Shown here: piece after piece, positions 42,957-56,453 of the stretch
Position numbering within the stretch: position 1 is the first letter of the stretch
Layout of the letters: every line of letters begins with the position of its first letter
NCBI GenBank assembly: GCA_003024785.1
Contig: PUQB01000333.1
Coordinates: 62,001 to 126,000 of the forward strand
Source of the DNA: Selaginella tamariscina
Lineage: Eukaryota > Streptophyta > Lycopodiopsida > Selaginellales > Selaginellaceae
Reading direction: 5' to 3'
DNA: 64,000 bases
Position numbers and translations under genes: made by a program
Notes under the pieces: model-generated
Databases searched by the model: none
Told to the model about the DNA's origin: nothing
The model's input: only the letters and a program-made list of their open reading frames with translations

Positions 42957-44590
42957 CATGTATGTGTGTGTGTGTATCACGGTACGTTCCTATTCATATA
43001 CATTTGAATAGATACATATATTACAGTCTTCAAGTTTCCATATAAGTATTATTTATAATTCTTGATCTTGTTTTAATTAGACCTGAGCTTTACAAGACAA
43101 GAGTACTCGAGTTGAATGCCAGTGATGACCGAGGTATAAATGTAGTGAGGACTAAAATTAAGGATTTTGCTGCAGTTGCTGTTGGGCACGGTGTAAGGTT
43201 TGTCATTATTAGTATACATTTACATATATACTGTGTCTATCCGTTTATACATTTAGGCTAACTGTTGGGATTTACATTATATATCTATTATATCATAATA
43301 TATTATATTTGTATAATAGATCTATCTGTTAGATACATACATTCGTTTTGATGACTTTAGTGGCTACCCTTGCCGCCTTTCAAAGTGATTATTCTGGACG
43401 AGGCTGATTCAATGACGGAAGACGCACAGGTACACTAGATGGCTTTTAATAGCTAGTTACGGTTTAAGCTGACTCTCTCTCTCACACACACACACACAGA
43501 GGCACATGTAATGTTCATTTTCCTTAGAATGCACTGAGACGCACGATGGAGACATATTCGAAAGTTACTAGATTTTGCTTCATTTGCAACTACATCAGCA
43601 GGTACTGTGTGTGTGTGTGTGTGTGTGTGATTTGTATGTACACAAGTTCATGCATATATTTGTATTAACTTCCTTTTTGTTCTCATCTGCTAAATCAGAA
43701 TCATAGAGCCACTGGCCTCAAGGTGTGCTAAATTCCGGTTTAAGCCTCTTAACAAGGACGTAATGAACCGTCGGATTTTGCACATATGCCACGAAGAAGG
43801 TCTCAATCTGGACTCCGAGGTAACATAACATTATCATTCACGTCAAATAAACTCACTAATATTTGATTTATATTTTTTATACATGTGTGTGTGTTAGTAT
43901 TCTTTATTTATAATTTAACAATAACAATAGATATATTTTGCAGGGACTTTCTACATTGAGCCATGTTTCTGAGGGTGACCTACGTCGGGCTATCACAATT
44001 TTGCAGGTTGTACTTTCTTCATTCGACTTTAAATATAAGATTTTAATATTATCATGTATTACCTTTTAAGTTTTTGTATTTAATGATGTATTCTGATGTT
44101 TTATGTGGTTTGTATAGAGTGCTGCTAGACTGTATGGATCAACTGTGACAAGCGCTGGTATTATTAATGTGTCTGGGGTGAGCTATATTTCATTAAGCAT
44201 TTTATTTTCATAGCATATGTGTTACTCTCTAAATGTAGGACATTTATGATACCATTTAAATTTAAAATTAATACGACGTGCTATATTTTATTTTCTTGTC
44301 GCAGATTGTTCCGGATGATGTAATAAACTCACTGTTACAAGCGTGCTCTAGTGGTGTGTTTGATCAAGCTCAGATGGAAGTTAACATGATTATAAAACAA
44401 GGCTATCCAGTTTCACAAATCTTTTCTCAGGTGTGTGTGTGTGTGTGAGTGAGAGAGGGGGGGGGGGGTTTCTATCGATGTATATTATGGTACTTGGTAT
44501 GTTTAGTTTTATAAATATGTAAGAGCTAGAGACGTCTTTTTGGTAAATGTTCTAACATTTGTGTATATGTCCTATGTAGTATATATTTGT

Positions 44591-44628
<38 letters not shown>

Positions 44629-45058
44629 AGAGAGAGAGCATAGATCTAAATGAAAGAAACACATACACATAACAGGATCCCATTTACTAAATTTTTAAAA
44701 TTTGCAGCTGTATGATAAGGTGGTTGAGTCAATAATATATCTGATGAACAAAAAGCAAAGATATGCCAAAGGCTTGCCGAGGCTGACAAGGTAATACTTT
44801 GATATTATTAATCAATGCGATTATTTATTTTTATTATTATTATTTGATTTAATATTTTTATTATTATTAATCAATTCGATTATTTTATTTATTATTATAT
44901 TTGATTTAATATTTATTATTTGATTTATTATCATAATTGGTTGTTTGCAGTGTCTAATTGATGGAGCAGATGAATCTCTTCAGCTTATGGATGTGTCTAG
45001 TAATGCCATGCGAGCTATTTTGCAACATGACACAACAGTTTGCTTATTGAGGTCTTAA
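42284..45058 (+). CDS. RFC4: Replication factor C subunit 4 (clamp loader)
   Basis: Small subunit of the AAA+ clamp loader that opens and loads PCNA at primer ends during DNA replication and repair. Twelve exons: 42284-42330, 42393-42470, 42772-42851, 43081-43197, 43361-43429, 43528-43601, 43699-43819, 43944-44006, 44118-44177, 44305-44430, 44708-44790, 44951-45058. Starts [20 protein letters not shown]. Walker A is [15 protein letters not shown] (exon 3). Next comes [18 protein letters not shown]. Walker B is [14 protein letters not shown] (exon 5). Sensor 1 is [12 protein letters not shown], with the SRC motif [10 protein letters not shown]. Sensor 2 is [10 protein letters not shown]. The C-terminal collar includes [13 protein letters not shown] and ends in LRS. 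Length is about 330 residues, as expected. Apparent missing bases near 42427, 43373 and 44733 interrupt invariant sequence and are probably consensus errors. It lies 289 bp downstream of EAF1 on the same strand. Confidence 0.93.
42867..42952. repeat. CT microsatellite in RFC4 intron 3
   Basis: About 86 bp of CT dinucleotides just downstream of the Walker A exon. Similar but shorter TG, TA and CT runs fill many introns across this gene island. Confidence 0.9.
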
Positions 45059-45077
45059 TTTAAGTTTACACATTTTA

Positions 45078-45122
<45 letters not shown>

Positions 45123-45620
45123 ATGTAAGATGGATGTCGCAATATATACGTGTGTATTAAGCATTAAGTATTATGTATATGGATATTATTGAATTGGGAG
45201 GTATTTCAGTTTGATTATCTTAAATTAGATGAACATAAAGTGAGGAAGATACACGTGTACAAAGTGTGTGTGTGTGTGCGTGTGTGTGTATTTGAATATA
45301 TCTTTTTAGCAAGTTTATCAAGCTTAAATAAATATTTAAGAAAATTTTTACACCTTAAAAAAATAAATCATATTAAAGCCTTTTTAATTTCTTAAAACTA
45401 AGGTGGAAATAAACAATTTTTTATATTATAATAAGTTAATTAAATTACACTTTTAAATAGAGGAAAACTAGATTAAATTACACTTTTAAATAGAATATAT
45501 AAAATATATTCTTAAAGTTTTTCATTATTAAAATTTTTTAAGTTTAGGTTTATCTCAAGGGTATTATGGGCCGTAGTTAAGTAAAAATAATAATATATGT
45601 TAATTTTATGATTATTTTTG
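45059..45620. other. AT-rich DNA downstream of RFC4
   Basis: Contains TG tracts at 45082-45112 and 45266-45290. No gene or repeat family is recognised. Confidence 0.5.
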
Positions 45621-46074
45621 GGCCGCGCTAGGACACACCCCCGTTACTGCGCACACACCCCCCTATTAGCTGGAGCTTAGTGGCATGCTTACATGGAATG
45701 CTGATTAGATATTGTTTAACACCATTGCAGAATCCACATTTGGCTCAAACTCGTGGTCGTCCAACAGCTGCACAAAACACTAGAAGAGACCCTTCTGCAT
45801 TTGAAAGGGTTGAGGAATCAAACTGCAGCAGTAAGACGGTGTGGAGAATGTGGCGTTCAGGGTCATAACGGAAGGACATGCCCAAGGCTTAGATAAAAAT
45901 TATTTTTCTAGCAATATATTTGTGAAAACTCGATTCAATCTAGAAAATAATCCACTGAGTTCCATGTAAGCATGCCACCTAATCACCAGCTAATAGGGGG
46001 GTGTGTGCCACCTAATCGCCAGCTAATAGGGGGTGTGTGCGCAGTAAGGGGGGGGTGTGTCCCTAGCGCGGCCC
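45621..46074 (+). mobile_element. 454-bp Mutator-like deletion derivative with a zinc-knuckle exon
   Basis: Long inverted repeats of about 90 bp start GGGCCGCGCTAGG at 45621 and end with the complement at 46074. They continue through ACACACCCCC, GCGCACACACC, CTATTAGCTGG and TGGCATGCTTACATGGAA. TTATTTTT occurs on both sides and fits an 8-9 bp target duplication. The interior (45725-45895) holds an exon after a CCATTGCAG acceptor, reading ESN...CSS and then CGECGVQGHNGRTCP, a CCHC zinc knuckle typical of the C-terminus of MuDR/FAR1-type transposases. The transposase core is gone. The right arm has a tandem duplication of CCACCTAATC(A/G)CCAGCTAATAGGGGG. It is probably an internally deleted Mutator-like element that moves with help from a complete one. 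Confidence 0.8.
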
Positions 46075-48963
46075 TTATTTTTTATATATTTATTAATTTC
46101 AATTTTAGAAAGAGAGTAGATTTTTTATTTTTAAATTATATATTTTGAAATATTATAATAATACATTAGATGATATATTATATTTAATTGAAATCACATT
46201 ATTAATTTTAATATTAAATTTATAAATTATAAATTTAAATGTTTCAATTTCAATTTTAAAAATAATAAAGTTTCTATTGTTAATTTAAGTATTAAAATGT
46301 ATAAATTTACATTTGAAATTTAATGTGTTATTTTGTTATCAATCTTAAATATTATAACAAGTTTGTTGTACTTGTAGTTGCGATGATGAATTCATTTGTA
46401 TTTAATTTAATTATTTTTTTATTATGTTTTATTAGTTCATTCTTTTAATTTTTATTTTTTTGATAAGGATATAATATGATATTATATTTAAACTATAAAA
46501 TATACTTATTCAAAAAATATATAAAGAATTTTAAAGAATATTTATTAAATATTGTTTTAAATCTTATAAAAAAAGATTAGTTTAAATAAACAAAAGCTCT
46601 ATGTTTTTAAGAATAAATTAATTGGTGTTATTACCAATAGATGTGTGGTTAAGGAGACAAAATACTAATATATTTTAATTATAAAATTATGTAATCTCAA
46701 ATTTAAAAAGTAGTTTCTTACAGTTTTATTATATATTATATTAAAAAAATATCTAAATATTATACTAAACAAATAAATTGTATAATTTAAATATTTTAAG
46801 TTTTAAAACTGATAGATTTTCATTTCATACTAATTTAACATTAAAATAAAAATACTAAAATTTATAAATTTATAGTTTAAACTTGAAATTATTAATATAT
46901 TAATAATATTATATATTATTATTGCTTTTGACTAATTTCTTTCTTCTTCTTATTTATAAATTTCTTTATAAACTTGTTAATATATTTTTGAAATATAAAT
47001 TATTAACATCATTATTTTTTATAATTAATACTAAGTGAGGAAATCTTTAAATAAATGGTAAAATGAAATGTTAAACATATATTATTAGCTTTGGTTTATA
47101 ACAAATCAAAATATTTAAGTAACACATAAATAAAATGTTAAAAATTACTTTATCAATATGTGAGTTTTTATTTGTAAAGTCTTGACATATATTTTTAAAT
47201 TTTTTTTTTTAAAATGATTTTTTATAAGTAATCATGAACTTAACAAATTCGTTATACATAATTATTATTTTTTGTTGCATTTTGAAACTTCTTATAACCA
47301 AATATTTAATTAAGAATGACTTTTAAGATGGATATAATTTTAGTTAAGATATGTTTACTAGCGGATGGTTTACTTGGCCGGTGGTAATTAAAATAATGCC
47401 ACATCATTAATTATTACTACCACTGTGCTTTTCCATTAGAGTGGTTTAATTAAATTAAAAAATAAATTAGTAGTGCATAATTTTTTTTAATCGATTATTA
47501 TAAATATATATTTACACATACATGTAAATGAGTGATATTTTGCTAAATCTCATGATTGCTTTTTATTTTTAAAGTTTTAATTTATTTGTTTTTTCATTGA
47601 TCTTTTTGAAATCTAAAAAAAATAAAACCTAATTTCATTAATCTTGATACACGTGTTCATTCAATTATGCCCGGTAGCTATACAACCGGGCAAAATTGCC
47701 CGGTTATTAGGCTACACCGTAAAAGCCATGTAGACGCCACATAAGTGCCACGTAGGTGCCATGTAGATTATAAATTATAAATAATCAGCAAGTGGAAACC
47801 AAACCCATGGTAGAATAAATAATTTCTTTTATTTTGATTGGTTGAGGCAATTAACCCCGCTAGTGGAAAGTGGGCCTTAAAGAAATAAATGAAAAATCAT
47901 GTTTTACATGTGCTATAAGCATTTCACATACACGGTAATGTCATTTAGTTTCACTAACACACTTATTGTTTTTTTTAACATATGGCAAATGATATGTTTT
48001 TTATGAATTTATAAATGTGTTCATGATTATTTATTTTAATGACATCTTACTATTTTTTAAAACTTTAAGAATCATATTTCATAAATAATTAAAAGTTATA
48101 TAAAACAATGAAGATTCAATCATTTTTAAATTATGTTGAATTAACAAGTTTCATACTCAATACATAATATGTAATAATAACTTTTATTATAAGTTTATCA
48201 AGGATTATTTTAAAATGACACTTATTACTTACTAAGTTCATAAAGAATGTCAAAGAAAATACTATATCATATTGAAAATGCATTTTCAAATTAAAATAGG
48301 AATATTTATAGTTCTACCTTTTAGTAATTACTGTAGAAATGTTTTTTAAAATTTTATGTTTGAAGAAAAAATAATAAGATTAATTGTCATAAATAAGAAA
48401 TAAATTTTAAAACTATACTACATTACTTTCAACCTCATAACACATACATTTTCTTACTGTGTGTACATCAAATAAATTTAATGTATATAATGCATTCTTT
48501 AAATAAGAAACCATGTTTTATCAAGACATTTATTATATATTTGGATCTCCTTACATATTTTAATATTTATTAATTATGATGCTCCATATCCATACTTATC
48601 GAATAAATTTAACGTGTATGATATATTTCAATTTTTTTTTTATAAAAGACCATGTTTTATTAAAGTATCCATTGTACCTTTAGCTTTCTTTTGATGTTAT
48701 TTCTTTTGTAATTGATCCTTGTTATTTCTTAAGATGACTTTGAATTTTATTATATAAGTGAAATAAATTAAGATAATGTTGTATTTATGAAAATTGTTTT
48801 AACGAGTTCCACCTTAATAGTTCCTCTATGTTTAAGTATGAACATGAAATTGATATACACATTTATAGTGAGTGTCACACACACACACATATATTATTAT
48901 CACACTTCCAAATGAAACACATAAAACATTAAAATACCAAAAACTCCACCACAACGAAACAAC
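46075..48963. other. Long AT-rich intergenic region
   Basis: About 2.9 kb of very AT-rich DNA without a recognisable gene. GC-richer islands near 47370-47420 and 47660-47780 include phrases such as GCCACATAAGTGCCACGTAGGTGCCATGTAG. A related phrase, GCACCTATGTGGTGCTTACATGG, occurs near 51330 in the long direct repeat. This suggests decayed copies of the same repeat family. Confidence 0.5.
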
Positions 48964-50170
48964 TTAACTAGCTAGTAAGACTTTGCCTCCTTTACCAGGC
49001 TTCTCAGACTCTTCTATGGCCTTCTCATAATCTTCAAACTCAAACCTCTTACCACATGGAACCTCTGCAATCCCAGCTTTGAACATTTCCATCAAAGCTT
49101 GAGCAACCTGTTTCTTGTCTCCATTCCATTTTATAAGTCCCCATAAACTAAGCTGAATATCTCTCCCCAGATCATCTTTGGAGATTATCAATCGGTCGAC
49201 TCCAAGAACCCATCGAAAGCACTTTCCCCCGTTCCGCACACAAGCAGCTGCTAGGCGTGTTTGGCTGCCTCCTAACATGTCAATAGCAGCCCATGTACCA
49301 TCTCCATTAGTCACCTCTTTCACTTTCTTCACAACATCTGTAAAAACATATAAATATGTGGTTGCTCTCTACGATTAATATATAATTCACCTTCTTTTGT
49401 AACATTATATACTTCATCTGCACCCAAGGCTTTCAATTCATCCTTTAGTTCCTCCCTTCTTACAATGTTTATAGTCTTTATTCCCCAGTGCTTTGATATC
49501 TGTATGATCGACCTGCAAAACAATGAATCTCTCTCTCTCACACAACATGGTACATGTGTACTACCTTCCGAGTACGGAACCAGCAGCATTCTGGAGAATA
49601 TAACCTCCCTTTGGAACAGCGAGATCCTGTATTACACAGTATGCGGTCCATGGATTGATAACAAATTGCGCTGCAGTGTCATCAGACACTTCATTGGGTA
49701 CTTGAATTACATCCTCCTCGGAAACTTCAACATAGTCCTGCCATGATCCCTGACCTTTGCCGATCAATGAGCTCCAGAACAATATTGGAACCACTCTATC
49801 TCCTTTCTTCACACTTTGTACTCCTTCTCCCACCTAAAATGTTTAAAAATATTTATGCATTTTAATATTTAATAAAGAATTTCTCTTCTGAAAATTAAAA
49901 GAATCTCACCAGTTCAACAATTCCCAATCCTTTCGCAGCCAGGCACAATCTGACGGCTTTTCACGGCCTTCAAAAGTTGATCACATATGTCTTCTGCACC
50001 AAAGACAGATCCAGAGGATGCACAGGGCGGAGAACTATTCGAACTAGTATATTCCCAGCTTGTACTGTATGGGGCCTCTTAACACTACACAGCTGAAAGA
50101 ACAGGAGAATCTTCATTTGGATTAAAACATAGGGTCCTTGCTTGCTCTTCCATATCCTGAAAGCTTCAAA
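48964..50170 (-). CDS. Zinc-independent MDR oxidoreductase (quinone/2-enoyl reductase type)
   Basis: Medium-chain dehydrogenase/reductase without a zinc site; relatives reduce quinones or 2-enoyl thioesters with NADPH. Exons read on the minus strand: 49910 up to about 50170 (5' part unclear), 49565-49833, 49391-49512, 48964-49337. Features in order: RIVLRPVHPLDLSLVQ (the substrate-side N-terminal strand); GVQSVKKGDRVVP; SWQDYVEVSEEDVIQVP; VINPWTAYCVI; LQNAAGSVLGRSIIQ, the AxxGxxG Rossmann NADPH loop; KTINIVRREELKDELKALGA with the DEV that follows; IDMLGGSQT; and the C-terminal FEFEDYEKAIEE and KGGKVLLAS. The frame breaks near 49930 (GAAAGG run) and the first exon is not resolved, with another possible break near 49965. 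It could be a plant trans-2-enoyl-CoA reductase relative, but the substrate cannot be decided from sequence alone. Confidence 0.8.
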
Positions 50171-50479
50171 CAAGAATTACATATATGTAAACTATCAATA
50201 TTAAATATATAGATATATTGTTGAACTGCAAAACAACAAAGGAATATGCCATACAAATAATAAACACGTGTAGCTCTATATTACGTGTGTTGACCAGATA
50301 TCTTGATTATATGGTATTAAGAAATTAATAATGCATTTAATTTTTAAAATTATTTAAGAAAACCACGAGTTTTGAGTGTAAGTGGCAAACTTACAAGACA
50401 TACATTTCTCTCTCTATATATTATATGTGTGTACATGTGTATGTTTGCACGTGGAGAACGGTTTAACCTGATGTAATAC

Positions 50480-51746
50480 GTTTAGGACATATGTGTTAAA
50501 TACATTGTTTGCTGGTACTGGACACACGCGGCATACCACTTAAGTATCAGTTTAATTATTATTAATTTATAATTTAAAAAGAGATTAGCCAGATAAATAC
50601 ATTAATTAATGTATTTAAAATAAATTATATAAGTGTGAGAAAATATACGTGTGTACATACATGTGTGTATGTACATTTATGGCATACAATATAAAGATTC
50701 AATATGTTAATTAAGTCATGTAAGTGTAAAATTACATATAATTTATTTTTTATTTATATAATTTAAATTTTAAATTCTTTTTTTTTTTTAAAGAATTTCA
50801 GTATTCAATTCTAAGATAATAATAAAATATATAACATATTAAAAGCTATTTTAATTTTAAACTTAGTATATTATTTAGAATAGATTCATTTATTGAAATT
50901 TAACATTATAATAATATAATATAAATTAATTATACAAGTTAAGCTCTTTCTTTCTTATTTTATATTTATAATTATATTTTTTCAGTTGTTAAATTTATTT
51001 TTAAAACTTTTTACATCTTTTCACATAATTTACGAATAAAAATTGTTTTTTATTGCAGAAAAACTAAATTAATTTTTTATTAGTTAAGCTTTTTCATTAC
51101 TATAAAAATAAAAAAGGAGAATATAAATTTAAAATATCCTAAACTATGGTTGTAAACATAAAATTAATTTTTTAAAATTATTACAATGTTAAATTAAATA
51201 AAAACAATCTCCTTATGCCCATTTTCTATTAGCCAATGGTAATTAATTAAATTGTGATAATATTATTTATTTTATTAATATTTATTTTTCTATTTGCTAG
51301 TTATTATAATATGTATAGCTTTTATATAGCACCTATGTGGTGCTTACATGGCTTCTTCGGTGGTATCTAAATAATTGAGTAGTTTTATTTAATTAAATGA
51401 CTATCTAACATAAATTATGTTAAAAAGTTTAATTCACTACAATAGTTATAAGGAACAATAATTTGTAAAAGCTCTCTCATGCTCCTGTATGTAAATAATA
51501 TAATATGAAATTTATAAATTTGTGTTTATAAATTCACATGAGGTCTATGAATTTCATAGACCTCATACAAATTTATAAACACAAATTTTATATACATATA
51601 AATGTATATTTATGGATATGTAAATATATAATATATGTACAATATTTAATTCATAAACATTATATGTATACTGTACATGCAAGTTCGTATAGAAATTACA
51701 TAGGTTATGTGTAATATCTACATATTTTACAATGCAAAATATAATA
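50480..51746. repeat. Long direct repeat, left copy, part 1
   Basis: Non-coding AT-rich sequence colinear with 62140-63450. Shared landmarks include ACATTGTTTGCTGGTACT (50502; 62151), CATACAATATA-AGATTCAATATG (50683; 62412), the hairpin at 51514, and ATATTTTACAATGCAAAATATAAT at the gypsy insertion point. Copies differ by many substitutions and small gaps. It is interrupted at 51747 by the gypsy fossil and resumes at 56574. Confidence 0.8.
51514..51589. repeat. Hairpin of about 75 bp in the left repeat copy
   Basis: Arms AAATTTGTGTTTATAAATT and ATGAGGTCTATGAA pair with TTCATAGACCTCAT and AATTTATAAACACAAATTT, with almost no loop. The same structure is found in the right copy at about 63214-63289 with compensating and non-compensating changes. 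Confidence 0.8.
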
Positions 51747-51907
51747 TGTGAGAGCTCGGAATATAGAAATGTGTATATCCATTAGTTCAGAAACCCTAAC
51801 TTATATACAAGAGCGAGTGGTCCAGATTGAATCCAATCCGACGGCTATCAAAATCCACTACGCTAATAATAGTATGTGCACATGCAGCCGTACACGTGGA
51901 TCTTACA
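51747..51907 (-). repeat. 3' LTR of the gypsy fossil
   Basis: 161 bp with TG...CA ends. It contains TTAGTTCAGAAACCCTAAC and GTGCACATGCA, both shared with the other LTR. It includes about 40 bp that the 5' LTR lacks. Confidence 0.9.
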
Positions 51908-54900
51908 TCATCCCCTCCTCTCGGAAGGGTGTAAGTTGGTTAGGGTTCTCTTGTAGACGGGCCCGGATCTGGAGGAACATCAGGAGGAGGCACTGGTGGA
52001 TCTGTAGGCGGCACAACTTGTTCCCGTTGCACAAAATGCTTCAACCGTTGTACATGTACAATCTCCGGAGGATCGGGTTGAATTCGTGCCGAACCTCATA
52101 AACCTGTGGCCCTACTTGCCGTACACTCGATACGGTCCTTTCCACTGAGGAAGGAGACTCTTAGCTAAACCACGTACCGTAAGCTTGGGAAAACGAACCA
52201 ACACCAGTTCATCAACCTTGTACTCCGCAGGAGGACGATGATGCGAGTTGTAGCGTTGTTGTTGTCCTACTTGTACGCGGCCCAAGTGTTCTGCTGACTC
52301 CGCACGAACCAATGGAAGATGCTCGTCAGATACCGATCCCACGACCTAGCATCAGCAGCTCGCGGTAACCGAGAAGGCAAACCCAACTCCGTTGGCAACA
52401 CCGGGTCATGACCATACAAAAGCTTATATGGGAAGTACCAATGGAACTTTGAACTCCAGTGACATAAGCATATCGGAGAGACGGCAGATAACCATCCCAA
52501 TCTGAATGTTGAAAGTTCACATACTTCGCGATCATCCCCTTGAAGGTTCTGACAAGCCGTTCCACTAAACCATCTGTCTGAGGATGATAAGCACTTGTGA
52601 AAGTGTGGCGTATCCCTAATCGAGATGTCAAAACATGAAATGCCTCAGCCATAAATGCGGGACCATTATCCGAGAGAATTCGCTCCGGACAAGAATGCTG
52701 AAACACGACCCGATTCAGGAGAAACTGACCAACAGCAGAAGCAGTCGCACTAGCAAGAGCACCAACTTCTACCCAACGAGTTAGGTAATCAGAAGCAATA
52801 ATAACGTACTCGTTACCAGCAGTTGACCGCGGAAAAGGTCCCATCAAATCAAATGCCACCAATTCAAACGGACGAGAAACTGCAATTGACTCCAACCGTC
52901 CTTCCGAAGCACATGGGGGAGTATTGCGAGCTTGGCACCACACACACTACGCACATACCGAATCACATCTCCTCGCAACTCCGGCCAATAGAAAGATCTG
53001 CGCAGCTTCTCCATCACCCGACGATGTCCCATGTGCCCGCCAAGAATAGGAGAGTCATGGTAAGCATGGAGGAAGCGTGGAATGAAGATTGAAGGCACCA
53101 CCAACCGCAAAGGATCATCTGGATCAGTCCCCACAAAATAAAGAAGGTCATCCTGAAGGCGATACTGAATGTAAATGCCTGAAAGGCAAGTCATCAGCAA
53201 GTGATGCAGGATTCTCAAACCCATCACGAAGCCTTCGAATCCACGGCTCAACCTTTTGAGCTTCCCGAACCTCATCCAAAGACGGCAAATCTAACTCTGC
53301 ATTCTGCGGACACTGAATGTCAAGCACAGCAACTGCTGATGGTACGGAATCTTCATCCAAAAAGTCCACTGAAGCTGGAACAACTGGTTCCTCTGGGGCA
53401 ACAGAAGAGAGAGAAGGTGGAAGAGGAGCCCGAGAAAGAGCATCAGCATCAGCCATGGAACTCCTGGACGATGAACAACTTCAAAGTCGTAAATTTGAAG
53501 TTTCAAGGCCCACCGAGCAGTACGCCCAATCAAATTCTTCGCTTCAACAACGAAGTGACTGCTGCATGATCACCTTCCAACAACGTCCGCGAACCATGCA
53601 AGTAGGCATGGAGCTTCTCAAAACCCCAAACTGCTGCTAGACACTCCTTTTCAGTTGTGGAGTAATTCACCTCTGCTGGCTGCAATGTACGGCTGATGTA
53701 TGCAATGGGATGTCGTTGGCCAGGAACACTTGTACTCTCCTGCATCAATACACCCCCGAGGCCGATGTCAGAAGCATCTACACGCAAGATGAAAGGACGA
53801 GTGTAATCCGGGTACGCCAAAACTGGAGGAGTCGTCAACAACTCTTTGAGATCTGCAAATGCCTGCTTGCAATCCTTAGACCAAACAAAAGAAGTCATTG
53901 ACGATTTCAACAACGCGCGCAACGGTGCAGTACGATCTGAAAGATGATCCAGAAAACGACCCAGATATTGTACCTTGCCAAGAAAGCGTTGCACATCATT
54001 CACACACTTCGGCGTAGGGAACTTCAAAACTGCAACTAGTTTGTCAGGATCGACTTGCAAACCTTCACGTGAAATGCGATAACCCAGATAAGTGGTGTCC
54101 TTTGATCCAAATACACACTTAGATGGCTTCAACTTCAAACCAACTTCCCGCAGTCGATCCAAAACCTTACGTACATCACCGACATGCTCCTCCCACGTTC
54201 CATCGAATGGATCAAAACATCATCGATGAAATCAGCAGTCACCTCCGGCATGTCGCAAAGAACCTCATCCATCATACGCTGGAAAGTTGCTGGAGCATTG
54301 CTCAAACCGAAAGGCATCACCAGGAACTCGTACAGGCCAAATGGTGTTCGAAAAGCAGTCTTGGGAATGTCCATGTCAGCCATCGGAACTTGCCAATATC
54401 CAGATGCGAGATCTAACTTGGTGAACCAACGGCTCCGCCCCAGTCGATCCAAAAGGTCTGCAGTATGAGGAAGTGGGTACACATCTGAGACGGTTACCTC
54501 ATTTAACGGGCGATAATCAATGCAGAATCGAACGCTCCCATCAGGCTTCGTCACAAGGTGAGGTTCGCACGCCCAAGGACTTCGAGACTTCCGGATAACA
54601 CCCTTCTCCAACATCTCTTTGACATTCGCTCGTAAGATCTTGAGCTCCTTTGGTGATCGACGCCGAACAGGTACCTTGATTGGCCTAGCTTCTCCAGTTG
54701 GAATAGGGTGGCGTGTCGCAATCTTGGCCCCAGATGACAAGTCGAAGTTGAAAAGATCAGCATACTCCTTCTTGAGTTGATCAACAACTACAGCACGACG
54801 ATCATCTGATGGATCCAAAGAAGAAAAGGAAGAGCATGAAGGGAAAATGGTTGGAAATAAGGGTGAGACAAAAGTGATGGAAGCAGAGGTGGAAGCAGAT

Positions 54901-56453
54901 GGACGAAGTGGATAGAAGTAAGAGGAATGGAAGAAAGACGAGGGAGAGTCAAACAAGGGGGAGACTTTTCAAAGTCACACTTGGCATGATTGCGAGTTAA
55001 CCAATCCATACCAAGAATAAGGTGAAAAGCTTGACTCGGCACCACCCGCAAAGATTGAAGCTCGAGCTCACAATCATCCACACGAACAACAATGTCCACT
55101 TCATCCCGCGAACAAGCATGAGTATGTCCGTTGCCGTACAGAATGAAGACTGGTTCTACCGCACGACGCAAATGAAGGCTGCAACGTGTAGCAACAGATT
55201 GAGAAACAGAGGACAAACTTGAACCTGTATCCACCAACACTGAAAGGAAAACGGACGAGGTGTGCGATTGAAACGAGCTTGAAAAGTGAAAACCGGATGA
55301 TTTGGTGCCGAGTGAACCCCTTGATGATACTCCCGAAAGAAAGATGGAGGGGTCACTAATTTATTCGCACGAGGACCCTCCTCTACTCGTGCGATTCGTC
55401 TTTCCCGGAAGATCCACCGCATCACAACCTTCCACTGCAGCACACCAACCGGACGTTGTTGACGCCATGGCCTCCATCCTGGAAATGGGGGACGCCAATC
55501 GGGAAACCGTTGACAGCGCCGATACGTGTGTCCAACCTCATCACATGCCCAACAACGAACTGCACGTCCACGTCCTCGTCCACGGGCCCCACCTTGTGCT
55601 GGTACACGAGCGGCAACAGCCTCAACCTCCATCGGAGCAGGTCCATCCCCAACATGGAGTGGAACAAGAGCACGTGAAGGCACAAGTGGGAGAGGTGACG
55701 ACTCATATCGTTGTGCCAGCCTCAAAGCATCGTCAAGAGTCACTGGAGCTAGTGCATGCACAAGCCCCACAAGGTCTTGACGAAGTGCTGGCCACAACAT
55801 ACCTAACTTGATGCGTTCCGACATGTTAGGTTCTGCACGCAGCAAAAGGCTTCGAAAGCGAACACCAAACTGCATCACCGACTCAGATGGCTCCTGACGA
55901 ATACGATGCAACTGCTGAAAAGCATCATCACAGTCGTCCGCATGCCCAAATGCACGTTTGAAGATCTCTGGAAGAATATTCCAATCTCCACGAGTTGCAA
56001 CGTCAGACCATTGTACCACTACAACGCCGTCCCTTAAGACAAGTAGGAAACTCGCGCAAACACTGAGCACCGTCCCACGAATGATATGTGGCAACCATAA
56101 TGAAGTGATCAAACCAATGGTACACATCATTTCCAGGATTTCCGCAAAAGAAATCCGGCCGGACAGGGGTTTGCAACATGAGTAGGAGGAGTACCCTAGA
56201 CTGTGAATGCTGCCATCAACTGAGAATGATTGTTCAGTTGCACACGCATGGCATCCAACAACTGCATGAGTAACTGCTCCACAGACAAGGGATTTGCCTG
56301 TTGTGGATTCATGGACGAAGAAGAGACAAAATCACAAGAAAGGAATAAATCTAACAATGGAAAAGCTAGATAAGAAGACAAAGAAAATTGATAAAAAGAC
56401 ACAAATCCGAGCACTCCGTAGGGACAATTAGAGGTGCCCCTCACCTCCACCAA

